A stretch of 61,064 nt of DNA from Burkholderiales bacterium (GTDB lineage Bacteria; Pseudomonadota; Gammaproteobacteria; Burkholderiales; Burkholderiaceae_C): NCBI GenBank assembly GCA_017307865.1, contig JAFKGE010000039.1, positions 1-61,064 of the forward strand. Direction: 5' to 3'. The notes under the pieces were generated by a model. It searched no databases and was not told where the DNA came from. It saw only the letters and a program-made list of their open reading frames with translations. Each line of letters starts with the position of its first letter. Position 1 is the first letter of the stretch. A program made the position numbers and the translations under genes. Below are positions 1 through 8,419 of the stretch, piece after piece.

Positions 1-75
1 AAGAACAGCTCCGCACAGCAACCACCACAGACCACCAAGAAGGAGAAGGCGACCAAGAACTTATCCACAACGTGA
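1..75 (+). CDS. C-terminal tail of an IS-encoded protein (possibly IstB)
   Basis: Frame 1 is open from the window edge to a TGA at 73-75 and encodes a 24-residue Lys/Thr/Gln-rich tail (starts KNSSAQQPPQ, ends ATKNLSTT). In IS21-like elements istB is the last gene before the right end, so this could be its C-terminus. The tail itself carries no diagnostic motif. The assignment rests only on its position 20 bp before the terminal repeats. Confidence 0.3.
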   Translation, partial: KNSSAQQPPQTTKKEKATKNLSTT

Positions 76-95
76 GCGTGAAGTTCACGAACAAG

Positions 96-143
96 GGTGG
101 GTCAAGATTAGATGGAAATGGTGGGTCAGCTTTGCGTGGAAAT
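96..143 (+). repeat. Two adjacent 24-bp imperfect terminal repeats of the IS
   Basis: Bases 96-119 and 120-143 are head-to-tail copies sharing GGTGGGTCA at the start and TGGAAAT at the end, with a variable middle. Such repeats at IS21-type ends are transposase binding sites. Their presence marks this as a true element end. Confidence 0.7.
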
Positions 144-148
144 CAACA

Positions 149-640
149 CAAACGACGCCCGAGTTCTGGCAAAAGGTAATTCAGATCAACTATGTGGGGG
201 TCCTGAACTGCACCAAGACAGCACTTGAAGTGATGATCCCGCGCAACGCAGGGTCCATCGTCTCGATCAGCTCCGATGCCAGCCGTCAGGGCGAGCCGCG
301 CGAAGCGGTCTACGGCGGCGTCAAGGCGGCGATCAACAGCTTCATGAAAACAGTTGCCAAGGAAAACGGTCGGTACGGCATCCGCTGCAACGTGGTCTGT
401 CCCGGCGTGACGCTCCCAAGCACCACTGACGAAGTGGGCGGAAGCAGCATGTGGGTCGACGCCGACAGCATGTTCACCCCCGAGCAACTGGAAAAGGTCA
501 CCAAGTCACTGCCGCTGCGCAAGGTCGGCCGTCCGCAGGATATCGCCAATGCCGTTGCATTCCTTTCGTCAAGCAAGGTTGCCGGACACGTGACCGGGCA
601 AGTCCTCTCCGTCTCCGGCGGCTACAGCATGATCGGCTGA
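149..640 (+). pseudogene. badH: 5'-truncated short-chain dehydrogenase, BadH-like (2-hydroxycyclohexanecarboxyl-CoA dehydrogenase)
   Basis: The frame keeps about 163 C-terminal residues of an SDR whose family is usually about 255 aa. The Rossmann Gly-rich NAD site and the NNAG motif are gone, removed by the IS end at 1-148. What remains shows the INYVG segment, the catalytic Ser in VSISSDAS, the Tyr-Lys pair in YGGVK, the VVCPG loop and the C-terminal GQVLSVSGG. That ending and the badI gene 49 bp downstream match the badH-badI pair of Rhodopseudomonas palustris. BadH oxidises 2-hydroxycyclohexanecarboxyl-CoA to the 2-keto form. A GTG at 194 could give a shorter product without a cofactor site, so function is probably lost unless another SDR in the window substitutes. 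Confidence 0.7.
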
Positions 641-689
641 ACAGCTTGCAGCATCTGCCAACCGACAACTTATCTCATAAAAATCCAAG

Positions 690-1481
690 ATGATTTTCGA
701 AGACATCCTGTACGAAGAGCGTGATTCGACCGCTTACATCTCTATCAACCGGCCGCAGGTGATGAATGCATTTCGGGGTCGCACCATGGATGAGCTGCTC
801 CACGCCATCATGAAGGCTGGCTGGGACAAAAAAATTGCTTCCATCGTCCTCACAGGTACGGGTGACCGCGCATTTTGTACTGGCGGCGACCAGTCGGCGC
901 ACTCAGGTCAGTACGACGGACGCGGCACCGTCGGATTGCCGGTCGAAGAAGTGCACAGCGCGATCCGCGACGTGCCCAAGCCGGTGATCGCCCGCGTACA
1001 AGGCTACGCGATCGGGGGCGGCAACGTGCTGGCCACCCTGTGCGACATGACCATCGCATCCGAAAAAGCCGTGTTCGGTCAGGTCGGCCCGAAGGTTGGC
1101 TCGGTCGACCCCGGTTGGGGAACAGCGTATCTGGCACATGTCGTCGGCGAGAAGAAGGCGCGCGAAATCTGGTATCTGTGCCGACGCTACACAGCACAGG
1201 AAGCGTTGGCGATGGGTCTGTGCAACACCGTCGTACCGCACGACCAGCTCGATGCCGAAGTCGCACGCTGGTGCAAGGAGATCGTTGACAAGAGCCCGAC
1301 CGCACTGGCCATCGCCAAACGCTCATTCAACGCTTCCACCGAGCACATTCGGGGCATCGGCAGTCTCGGCCTCCAGGCGCTGAGCCTGTACTATGACACT
1401 GCGGAGTCCAAGGAAGGCGTCCGCGCCTTCCTGGAGAAACGCCTGCCAGACTTCCGGCAATGGACTGGTGACAGCAAATGA
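690..1481 (+). CDS. badI: 2-ketocyclohexanecarboxyl-CoA hydrolase (BadI), alicyclic ring opening
   Basis: 263 aa, crotonase fold of the MenB/BadI branch. Visible features are NRPQVMNAFRG near the N-terminus, the oxyanion-hole segment DRAFCTGGDQS (about 57-67), YAIGGGNVLATLCD, and FGQVGPKVGSVDPGWGTAY followed by KKAREIWYLC, all typical of this branch. BadI cleaves 2-ketocyclohexanecarboxyl-CoA hydrolytically to pimeloyl-CoA. MenB (naphthoate synthase) is the closest alternative. The badH-like gene directly upstream, the lack of any menaquinone gene and the pimC/pimD-like genes at 29.4-31.8 kb favour BadI. The ATG at 690 begins the conserved MIFEDILYE. Confidence 0.85.
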   Translation: MIFEDILYEERDSTAYISINRPQVMNAFRGRTMDELLHAIMKAGWDKKIASIVLTGTGDRAFCTGGDQSAHSGQYDGRGTVGLPVEEVHSAIRDVPKPVIARVQGYAIGGGNVLATLCDMTIASEKAVFGQVGPKVGSVDPGWGTAYLAHVVGEKKAREIWYLCRRYTAQEALAMGLCNTVVPHDQLDAEVARWCKEIVDKSPTALAIAKRSFNASTEHIRGIGSLGLQALSLYYDTAESKEGVRAFLEKRLPDFRQWTGDSK

Positions 1482-1572
1482 GCCAGAACAGACACCGCTA
1501 AGGTAGGCAGCGTGTAAGAGCGCGGGAACATGTCTGCTACGATCGGTCTGTTTAACCTAACTAACAACCGAA
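1482..1572 (+). promoter_or_regulatory. Upstream region of the TetR gene with TAAC repeats
   Basis: This 91-bp gap holds TAACCTAACTAAC at 1553-1565, three TAAC units just before the regulator start. A TAAC/GTTA dyad at 4730-4743 upstream of the transporter operon shares the CCTAACTA core. TetR proteins commonly bind near their own start, so this may be an autoregulatory site. No clear sigma70 promoter was picked out. Confidence 0.3.
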
Positions 1573-2205
1573 ATGACCATCAAGCCACGTTCTGATGCCA
1601 CCTCCATCAGCGCCGAAGCCATAGACACTCGCGAGCGCATCCTGCTCGAAGCCGCTCGACTGCTCCGGCACCATGGATATGCCGCTACCACCCTGCGAGA
1701 AATTGCCGACGCGGCCGGCGTCAAAGCCGGCAGCATCTATTACCACTTCGAATCAAAGGAGGAGATCCTCGGCGAAGTCTTGGACAAGGGTATCACAATC
1801 GTCGCCAATGCAGTTCGCGCCCGTATCGAGGCGCTGCCAGCGGACGCAAGCTGGCGTGACCGCATCGCGGCAGGCATCGAAGGCCACCTGTGGGGAATGC
1901 TCCACTATGGCGATTTCACGTCGGCCAACATTCGCGTCTATGGGCAAATACCTACCAGCGCAAAGAATCGCCACAAGATAGTCCGCCGGGCTTATGCGGA
2001 CTACTGGGACCGTCTGCTCGCGTCGGCACTGGCCAGCGGCGAGTTGCGTCAAGACACCGGCTTGGCCGTGATTCGACTTTTCGTGATCGGCGCGTTGAAC
2101 TGGACCGTCGAGTGGTACAACCCCCAGCGCGGTTCATTCCAGGACTTCGCACGCCAAATCACAGCCATCGTGTTCGATGGAATCCTCACGCATGACAAGG
2201 CATGA
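1573..2205 (+). CDS. TetR/AcrR family transcriptional regulator
   Basis: 210 aa. The N-terminal domain (about residues 18-65) has the classic TetR helix-turn-helix: TRERILLEAARLL, then TTLREIADAAGVKAGSIYYH and FESKEEIL. The remaining roughly 140 residues form the variable ligand-binding domain with no identifiable pocket. It sits between badI and a MaoC hydratase, so a local role as a repressor relieved by an acyl-CoA intermediate is likely. The ATG at 1573 follows a short leader with TAAC repeats. The ligand cannot be read from sequence. Confidence 0.9.
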   Translation: MTIKPRSDATSISAEAIDTRERILLEAARLLRHHGYAATTLREIADAAGVKAGSIYYHFESKEEILGEVLDKGITIVANAVRARIEALPADASWRDRIAAGIEGHLWGMLHYGDFTSANIRVYGQIPTSAKNRHKIVRRAYADYWDRLLASALASGELRQDTGLAVIRLFVIGALNWTVEWYNPQRGSFQDFARQITAIVFDGILTHDKA

Positions 2206-2236
2206 CATGACAAAACATCTCTGGGAGGCATTATCG

Positions 2237-2259
2237 GCCGCTTCGATAGATCGAGCGGC
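2237..2259 (+). terminator. Hairpin downstream of the TetR gene
   Basis: GCCGCTTCGAT and ATCGAGCGGC form a 10-bp stem with one bulged T and an AG loop. It lies 32 bp after the TetR stop codon. There is no T-tract, so it could be a weak terminator, an RNA-stabilising stem or an operator for the downstream MaoC gene. Confidence 0.4.
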
Positions 2260-2373
2260 ACATCTGACCCTGACAGCAACCGTCAGCGTGCCGCCCGCGG
2301 TGGTGCCTCGTGGCTTGTTGCTCCGTTGCGTCAAGGAACTCTCGGTCCGTGCCGCCAGCAACAGGGGTGGGGC

Positions 2374-2883
2374 ATGACGGTAAAGGAAGGCTGGCGCGGC
2401 CGGTTCTATGAAGACTTCGAAGTGGGCGACGAGTATCGACACGCTCTCGGGCGCACCCTCACCCAGCAGGACAACATCTGGTTCACGCTGCTGACGCAAA
2501 ACACGGCACCTCTGCACTTCGATGCCCACTACGCGGCCCAGACGGAGTTCGGTCACCCCCTCGTCAACTCCTGTCTCACGCTGGCCCTCGTGACCGGCCA
2601 AACAGTGAGCGATGTCTCGCAGAACGTCATGGCCAACCTCGGGTGGGATGAAGTCCGTCTGCCTCATCCGGTGTTCGAAGGTGACACGATCTACTCGCGC
2701 TCCACAGTGCTTGACAAGCGGGAGTCGCGGTCACGCACCAACGTCGGCGTGGTGACAGTGCGTACCGAGGGCTACAACCAGGACGGCATCATTGTCTGCA
2801 CGTTCAAGCGCACGGTATTGGTTTACAAGCGCGACGGCGCACCGCGCACCGCGCCGCCACTGCCGGTCGGCAGCGGCCCCTGA
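2374..2883 (+). CDS. MaoC-like (R)-specific enoyl-CoA hydratase
   Basis: 169 aa, single hotdog domain of the MaoC family. The segment NTAPLHFDAHYAAQTEFGHP corresponds to the family D-x4-H hydratase region, here with Asn for the usual Asp, followed by LVNSCLTLALVTG. The C-terminal half has the typical VFEGDTIYSRSTVLDKRESRSR. Such proteins hydrate 2-enoyl-CoA to (R)-3-hydroxyacyl-CoA. I chose the ATG at 2374, preceded by AGGGGTGGGG, over a TTG at 2326 because family similarity starts there. Related proteins include mesaconyl-CoA hydratase-like enzymes, so the substrate is open. Confidence 0.8.
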   Translation: MTVKEGWRGRFYEDFEVGDEYRHALGRTLTQQDNIWFTLLTQNTAPLHFDAHYAAQTEFGHPLVNSCLTLALVTGQTVSDVSQNVMANLGWDEVRLPHPVFEGDTIYSRSTVLDKRESRSRTNVGVVTVRTEGYNQDGIIVCTFKRTVLVYKRDGAPRTAPPLPVGSGP

Positions 2884-2942
2884 ATCGCAGTTTTCACTGA
2901 CTTGGGCCCCACAAGGCCCCCAACTTTTCAGATTCTTTCCAC

Positions 2943-4628
2943 ATGACGCCATCCTCCCTGCTTGAGCAATACGGCCCCCGTGAAACGATGGAATACGACG
3001 TGGTCGTGGTCGGCGGCGGCCCAGGCGGGCTGGCTACCGCCATCCGGCTGAAACAACTCGCCGCCGAAAAGGGCACGGAGCTCTCGGTGGTGGTACTCGA
3101 AAAAGGCTCTGAGCCCGGCGCCCACATTTTGAGCGGCGCGCTCATGGACCCGCGCGCGATCACCGAACTGTTTCCCAACTGGAAAGCGCTCGGCGCGCCG
3201 CTGAATCAACCCGTCACCGGCGACGAGATGCTGCTCCTGCGTCAGACCGGCAAAATCAGCACACCGCAATTCCTGATTCCGAAATGTCTGCACAACGAAG
3301 GCAATTTCGTCATCAGCCTGGGCAACATCGTGCGCTGGCTGGGTGAACAGGCCGAAGCCCTGGGCGTCGAGATATTCCCCGGCTTCCCGGCCGCTGAAGT
3401 GCTCTACAACGACGACGGGGCGGTCAAGGGTGTGGCCACCGGCAACCTCGGCGTCGGCAAGGATGGCCAGCCCACCGACCACTTCCAGCTCGGCATGGAA
3501 CTGCATGCCAAGTACACAATCTTTGCCGAAGGCTCCCGCGGCCACCTGGGCAAGCAGTTGATCGCCCAGTACAAGCTCGATGCCGGCAAAGCCCCCCAGA
3601 CCTACGCCCTCGGCATCAAGGAGCTGTGGGAGATTGACCCAGCCAAAGCCAAACCCGGCCATGTCGTGCACTCCCTCGGCTGGCCGATGGACAGCCAGAC
3701 CTATGGCGGTGGCTTTTTGTACCACTTGGAAGGCAACAAGGTCACGCTCGGCTTCATCACCGGGCTGGAGTACAGCAATCCGTGGTTGAGTCCGTTTGAG
3801 GAAATGCAGCGCTGGAAGACCCATCCCGCGATTCGCCACTACCTCGAAGGCGGCAAGCGCATCGGCTACGGCGCGCGCGCCATCACCTGCGGCGGCTTGA
3901 TGAGCCTGCCCAAAACCGTGTTCCCCGGCGGTGCATTGGTGGGCTGCGAAGCGGGCTTTCTCAACTTTGCGCGCATCAAGGGCAGCCACGCCGCCATGAA
4001 AACCGGCATGCTGGCGGCGGAAGCGGCGTATGCTGCGGTGACGGGTGGCCGCCAACACGATGAACTCACTGCCTACCCCGAAGCTTTTGAGAAGAGCTGG
4101 CTGTTTGAAGAACTGGATGCTTCGCGCAACACCAAGCAGTGGATGAAGAAAGGCCTGTACCTGTCATCCATCATGAACGGCATCGAGCTGTGGTTGCTGC
4201 CCAAACTCGGTTTCAAAGCGCCACCCTGGACTGTCCACAATCGCGTGCCCGACCACGCCAAGCTCAAGCCCGCCTCGGAGTCCCGGCAGATTGCTTACCC
4301 CAAGCCCGACAACAAGATCACCTTTGACCGCTTGAGTTCGGTGTTCGTGTCCAACACCAACCATGAAGAGCAACAGCCGACGCACCTGACGCTGAAAGAT
4401 GCCAGCTTACCAGTCAACTTCAACCTGGCCACCTATGCCGGGCCCGAATCGCGCTACTGCCCGGCTGGGGTCTATGAGTTCGTCAAGAACCCCGACAACA
4501 GCGACCGACTGCAGATCAATGCGCAGAACTGCGTGCATTGCAAGACCTGCGACATCAAGGACCCGACGCAAAACATCGTCTGGGTCACGCCAGAAGGCGG
4601 CGGCGGGCCGAATTACAGCGGCATGTAG
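2943..4628 (+). CDS. Electron-transfer flavoprotein-ubiquinone oxidoreductase
   Basis: 561 aa, full length for ETF-QO. The N-terminal FAD dinucleotide fold shows VVVVGGGPGGLATAIRLKQL (about 19-38), followed by GAHILSGALMDPRA. The C-terminal 4Fe-4S domain has Cys at about 506 (YCPAGVYEF) and 530, 533 and 536 (CVHCKTCDIKDP). The enzyme is membrane-associated and passes electrons from reduced ETF to ubiquinone. The six acyl-CoA dehydrogenases in this window would need it, but no etfA/etfB genes are seen, so ETF must be encoded elsewhere. A methionine at residue 16 is an alternative start. Confidence 0.95.
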   Translation: MTPSSLLEQYGPRETMEYDVVVVGGGPGGLATAIRLKQLAAEKGTELSVVVLEKGSEPGAHILSGALMDPRAITELFPNWKALGAPLNQPVTGDEMLLLRQTGKISTPQFLIPKCLHNEGNFVISLGNIVRWLGEQAEALGVEIFPGFPAAEVLYNDDGAVKGVATGNLGVGKDGQPTDHFQLGMELHAKYTIFAEGSRGHLGKQLIAQYKLDAGKAPQTYALGIKELWEIDPAKAKPGHVVHSLGWPMDSQTYGGGFLYHLEGNKVTLGFITGLEYSNPWLSPFEEMQRWKTHPAIRHYLEGGKRIGYGARAITCGGLMSLPKTVFPGGALVGCEAGFLNFARIKGSHAAMKTGMLAAEAAYAAVTGGRQHDELTAYPEAFEKSWLFEELDASRNTKQWMKKGLYLSSIMNGIELWLLPKLGFKAPPWTVHNRVPDHAKLKPASESRQIAYPKPDNKITFDRLSSVFVSNTNHEEQQPTHLTLKDASLPVNFNLATYAGPESRYCPAGVYEFVKNPDNSDRLQINAQNCVHCKTCDIKDPTQNIVWVTPEGGGGPNYSGM

Positions 4629-4956
4629 CCGGATCAATAACGAACCTCCGGCAGGGGTCCCGGGAAAGTTTTTGATCACAACCGAGGGGCTCGTTTCCAG
4701 TTCAGGGTTTTTCCTAATTGGCCACACACCTAACTATCGTTAGATTCGTGATGTTGGCGGGAGCGATGCGTGTTTTAACTGACAAGGAAAAACAAGACAG
4801 GCATCCTCCCTGCCCCGACACAGTCCACACTGGAGAATCCTTGCAAAGACTCACTTCGCATTCGACACATTCCCTAGACGCCAAAGGGAGTGACCGTGGA
4901 CCCGGCCGGGGGGTGCGGAAGGGCCGCTCGATACCCACACCCCCGCAGCGTGGCGC
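4629..4956 (+). promoter_or_regulatory. 328-bp upstream region of the first Liv operon with a TAAC/GTTA dyad
   Basis: No credible gene lies here. CTAAC-TATC-GTTAG at 4730-4743 is a perfect 5-bp dyad with a 4-bp spacer, a size that suits a TetR-family operator, and it shares CCTAACTA with the region before the TetR gene. The gap breaks the plus-strand gene run between ETF-QO and livF and is the most likely site of an operon promoter. I could not fix unambiguous -35/-10 boxes. Confidence 0.45.
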
Positions 4957-5763
4957 ATGGAGCAAACTGTCATGCTGAATCTCACGAATGTTCAGATCGT
5001 TTACGACAACACCATCGAAGCGGTAAGAGAAGCGTCGTTGTCGGTCAGCAAGGGAAGCATCGTCGCGCTGTTGGGTTCCAACGGGGCAGGCAAATCGACC
5101 ACGCTCAAAGGCATTTGCGGCGTCCTTTACCCGGAAGATGGCGAAATCAAGGGCGGCCAGATCATCTTCGAAGGTCGTCCACTTGCCGGGTTGCCGCCGG
5201 ACGAGATTGTGCGCACGGGTGTGGTGATGGTACCCGAGGGGCGCCGCCTTTTCGACCAGTTGACGGTTGAAGAGAATCTCGTGATGGGTGGCTACACGCG
5301 AAGCCGGGCCGACGCCAAACGCCGGATCGACATGGTGTACAGCCTGTTCCCGCGACTGGTGAACAAACGCACCACGGTGTCGGGCTATCTTTCGGGCGGC
5401 GAGCAGCAGATGGTAGCCATCGGTCGCGCCCTTATGTCGGCCCCGAAGCTACTGATGCTCGACGAGCCGACGCTCGGCCTTGCACCGCAAATCACCGAAG
5501 AGATATTCGAGATCGTCACCCGCCTCTGCCGTCAAGACGGCATGGGCATTCTCCTGGTGGAGCAGAACGCGCAGATGGCACTGGCCATCGCCGACTACGG
5601 TTACATCATGGAAAATGGCCGCGTAGTGCTTGATGGCCCGGCGGACAAGATGCTGCGCAATGAAGACGTGCGCGAGTTCTACCTTGGCTTCGGCGAGGGC
5701 GGATCGCGCAAGAACATGCGCGACGTAAAACACTACAAGCGGCGCAAGCGCTGGCTATCCTGA
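4957..5763 (+). CDS. livF: ABC transporter ATP-binding protein, LivF type (cassette 1)
   Basis: 268 aa. Walker A is GSNGAGKSTT, the ABC signature is LSGGEQQM and Walker B is LLMLDEPTLGL, followed by the switch-His region. The tail KHYKRRKRWLS is a basic extension shared with the LivF of the second cassette (46558-47394). LivF pairs with LivG at the cytoplasmic face of a LivHM permease. It is the first gene of a tightly packed set livF-livG-ligase-livH-livM-binding protein. ATG 4972 (MLNLTNVQ) is an alternative start. The ligand is probably an aromatic or alicyclic carboxylate rather than an amino acid, judging from the neighbours. Confidence 0.9.
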   Translation: MEQTVMLNLTNVQIVYDNTIEAVREASLSVSKGSIVALLGSNGAGKSTTLKGICGVLYPEDGEIKGGQIIFEGRPLAGLPPDEIVRTGVVMVPEGRRLFDQLTVEENLVMGGYTRSRADAKRRIDMVYSLFPRLVNKRTTVSGYLSGGEQQMVAIGRALMSAPKLLMLDEPTLGLAPQITEEIFEIVTRLCRQDGMGILLVEQNAQMALAIADYGYIMENGRVVLDGPADKMLRNEDVREFYLGFGEGGSRKNMRDVKHYKRRKRWLS

Positions 5764-5771
5764 GAAGCATC

Positions 5772-6554
5772 ATGAACGACGATTTGCTGAGGGTCGAAAC
5801 CCTGTCCAAGCGATTCGGCGGCGTCGAGGCCGTGGCCGGCGTCAGCTTTCACGTCAAGCGCGGCGAGATCTATTCTCTGATCGGCCCCAACGGGGCCGGC
5901 AAGACAACAACGTTCAACATGATCAGCAGTGTGGTCAAGCCCAGCAGCGGCACGGTGCATTTTGACGGTCGCGACATCACCGGCATACCCACGCATCGTC
6001 TGGCCGCCATCGGCATCGGTCGAACTTTCCAGAACCTGGCAGTATTCAAGCATGCCAGCGTGGTGGACAACCTCCTGGTAGGTCGCCATTGCCACATGGC
6101 GACGAATGTGCTGGATGCCTCTTGGTTCTTCGGGCGGGCGCGACGCGAAGAAATGGAGCACCGCCGCAAGGTCGAGGAGATCATCGATTTTCTGGAGATC
6201 GAGGAAGTCCGCAACATGCCGGTGGGCACCTTGTCCTACGGGCTTCAAAAGCGGGTCGAACTTGGGCGCGCACTGGCCACGCAACCCAAGCTGCTGCTGC
6301 TGGACGAAATGGTGTCGGGAATGAACAGCGAAGAAACCGAAGACATTGCCCGCTTCGTGCTCGACATCCGCGACGAATTAGGGATCTCGGTGCTTATGGT
6401 TGAGCATGACATGGGCATCGTGATGGACATCTCCGACCGCATCTGTGTGCTCAACTTCGGGCGCAAGATCGGCGAAGGCACGCCCGCCGAGATATCGGCA
6501 AACCCGGCGGTGATCGACGCCTACCTGGGCAGCAAAACAAAGGAGGCTGCGTGA
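5772..6554 (+). CDS. livG: ABC transporter ATP-binding protein, LivG type (cassette 1)
   Basis: 260 aa. Walker A is GPNGAGKTTTFN. The signature is the LivG variant LSYGLQKRVELG, and Walker B is LLLLDEMVSGMN, with Met where Pro is usual. The C-terminus has the LivG-specific MVEHDMGIVMDISDRI segment. It starts 8 bp after livF and its stop overlaps the next start (GTGA), so translation is probably coupled to the acyl-CoA synthetase. It would power uptake together with LivF. Confidence 0.92.
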   Translation: MNDDLLRVETLSKRFGGVEAVAGVSFHVKRGEIYSLIGPNGAGKTTTFNMISSVVKPSSGTVHFDGRDITGIPTHRLAAIGIGRTFQNLAVFKHASVVDNLLVGRHCHMATNVLDASWFFGRARREEMEHRRKVEEIIDFLEIEEVRNMPVGTLSYGLQKRVELGRALATQPKLLLLDEMVSGMNSEETEDIARFVLDIRDELGISVLMVEHDMGIVMDISDRICVLNFGRKIGEGTPAEISANPAVIDAYLGSKTKEAA

Positions 6555-8419
6555 TCGACTCCCTGGACACCAAGCTGCGCGACGGTAACGCCACCCTTCC
6601 CAAGCTGTTGCAGCATTGGGCGCAAAGCACCCCGGATTCGCTGGCCTTTCGGGAAAAGGACTACGGCATCTGGAACCGGATGACCTGGCAGCACTATTTT
6701 GAAACGGCGCGCCGCTTCGCCCTGGGACTGAAGTCCCTGGGCTTCAACAAGGGCGACCGGCTGGCCATCGCCAGCGAGGACAGCCCGGAGTGGATGTTCG
6801 CTGACCTAGCCACGCAGGCCATCGGCGGCGTGGTGGTGGGGATCTACCCCACCAATCCGTGGCCGGAACTACAGTACATCGTGCATCACTCGAACAGCAA
6901 GTTCGTGGTCTGCGGCGACCAGGAGCAGGTGGACAAGGTGCTCGATGCGATGGACAAGCACGCGACCGGTTTGCCCGATGTGGTAAAGATCATCTGCGCC
7001 GACATGAAAGGCATGCGCGGCTACAAGCTCGACAAGCTGATGTCGTTCGAGGATGTACTCGAACTCGGCGACCAGTACTTTGCATCGTCGCCCGAGAACG
7101 CGAGAGCATTTGACCGTGCCATTGAGCAAACCCAGCCCGACGACACATGCATGCTCGTCTACACCTCGGGAACCACCGGGCCCCCAAAGGGCGCAATGCT
7201 CTCACACCGCAACCTGATCGTCACGGTGGACAAGCTCAAGACCCATTTCAGGCTGGACCGTCACAACTACGAGGTGGTGTGCTACCTGCCACTGTGCCAC
7301 GTGGCGGAACGTGCCTTCTCGACCGTTTTGCACCTGCTCACTGGCGGCGTGGTCAACTACGCCGAATCGATCGACACCGTCGCCGTCAATTTGCGCGAAA
7401 TTGCGCCAAGGGTGTTTCTGGGCGTGCCGCGCATCTGGGAGAAGTTGCAACAAGGCATTCTGATTCGCATGCAGGATGCCTCGCGCTTTCAACGCTGGGC
7501 ATTCTCGCGCTGCATGGCGGCCGGACAGCGGCTGTTCGAGCGCGTCGAGGCACGAGAAGGACGACGCTCACTCACCGACCGGCTGCAGTTCTTCCTGCTC
7601 TGGCTGGTGATGTTTCGCAACCTGCAAAAGTTCATCGGTCTGGACCGCATGCGCTGCGGGTTCTGCGGCGGCGCCAGCGTCTCGCCCGAAGTGCTGAAGT
7701 TTTTCCGCGTCCTCGGTCTTCCGGTGTTCCAGGTATACGGCATGACCGAGTCCGGGGGGGTGGTCTTCTTCCAGCATGAAAAAGCGGCCAGGCTGGGCGC
7801 CACCGGACTGCCGATCGACGGCCTGAACTGGAAGATCGCCGACGACGGCGAGCTGATCATCAAGCACCCCGCCGTGTTCAAGGGGTATCTCCACGACGAT
7901 GGCGCCACCGCCAAGACCGTGGTCGATGGCTGGCTGCACACCGGCGACATCGTGGCACTCGCCGACAACGGCGAACTGATGATCGCCGACCGCAAGAAGG
8001 CCATTATCATCACCAGCGGGGGAAAGAACATCGCCCCGTCCGAAATCGAGAACGCACTCAAGGACAGCCTGTACGTGCGCGAGGCCATCATTCTGGGCGA
8101 CGGTCGCCATTACCTGTCCGCGCTCATCCAGATCGACTACGAAACGGTGGGCAAGTGGGCACAGGAGCGCAAACTGGCCTACACCACCTACAAGAGCCTG
8201 GCCTTGCTGCCCGAGGTGCGCGAGCTGATCGACGAAGACGTCAAGCGCGTCAACAAACTGTTTGCGCGAGTCGAAAATATCCGCAAGTTCCTGATCCTGG
8301 AAAAGGAACTCGACCACGATGACGGTGAACTCACCGCCACCCAGAAAGTGCGCCGCAACGTGATCGAAAAAACTTTTTCTCGCGAGATCGCGATCATTTA
8401 CGGCGGGGGAAATGCCTGA
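6551..8419 (+). CDS. Long-chain-type acyl-CoA synthetase embedded in the Liv transporter operon (cassette 1)
   Basis: 622 aa AMP-forming ligase. The ATP/AMP motif is YTSGTTGPPKGAMLSH (about residues 203-218), followed by VYGMTESGG, WLHTGDIV and DRKKAIIITSGGKNIAPSEI. It uses a GTG start overlapping the livG stop and ends with its TGA overlapping the livH ATG. Lying between ATPase and permease genes, it probably converts the imported acid to its CoA thioester on entry. The size and domain order match FadD-like synthetases. The substrate is not deducible; a cyclic or branched carboxylate fits the window. Confidence 0.88.
   Translation: MIDSLDTKLRDGNATLPKLLQHWAQSTPDSLAFREKDYGIWNRMTWQHYFETARRFALGLKSLGFNKGDRLAIASEDSPEWMFADLATQAIGGVVVGIYPTNPWPELQYIVHHSNSKFVVCGDQEQVDKVLDAMDKHATGLPDVVKIICADMKGMRGYKLDKLMSFEDVLELGDQYFASSPENARAFDRAIEQTQPDDTCMLVYTSGTTGPPKGAMLSHRNLIVTVDKLKTHFRLDRHNYEVVCYLPLCHVAERAFSTVLHLLTGGVVNYAESIDTVAVNLREIAPRVFLGVPRIWEKLQQGILIRMQDASRFQRWAFSRCMAAGQRLFERVEAREGRRSLTDRLQFFLLWLVMFRNLQKFIGLDRMRCGFCGGASVSPEVLKFFRVLGLPVFQVYGMTESGGVVFFQHEKAARLGATGLPIDGLNWKIADDGELIIKHPAVFKGYLHDDGATAKTVVDGWLHTGDIVALADNGELMIADRKKAIIITSGGKNIAPSEIENALKDSLYVREAIILGDGRHYLSALIQIDYETVGKWAQERKLAYTTYKSLALLPEVRELIDEDVKRVNKLFARVENIRKFLILEKELDHDDGELTATQKVRRNVIEKTFSREIAIIYGGGNA

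Larger units (their letters stand above)
1..148 (+). mobile_element. Right end of an IS21-like insertion sequence (partial)
   Basis: The first 148 bases do not belong to the following dehydrogenase. They hold a reading-frame tail (1-75) and then two adjacent copies of a GGTGGGTC...TGGAAAT repeat, ending in TCAACA at 143-148. IS21-family elements typically have several short internal repeats next to termini that finish in CA, and GTGGGTCA...TGGAAAT ends are familiar from that family. The dehydrogenase frame becomes recognisable just after 148, so I place the junction there. The rest of the element, with istA and istB, would lie left of the window. The family call is from memory of such ends. 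Confidence 0.6.

Noticed and set aside
690-1481. Naphthoate synthase (MenB) as the identity of the crotonase
   Set aside because: The MenB motifs GQVGPKVGS and KKAREIWYLC are shared with BadI. The adjacent badH-like gene, the PimCD-like genes and the lack of men genes make BadI more likely.
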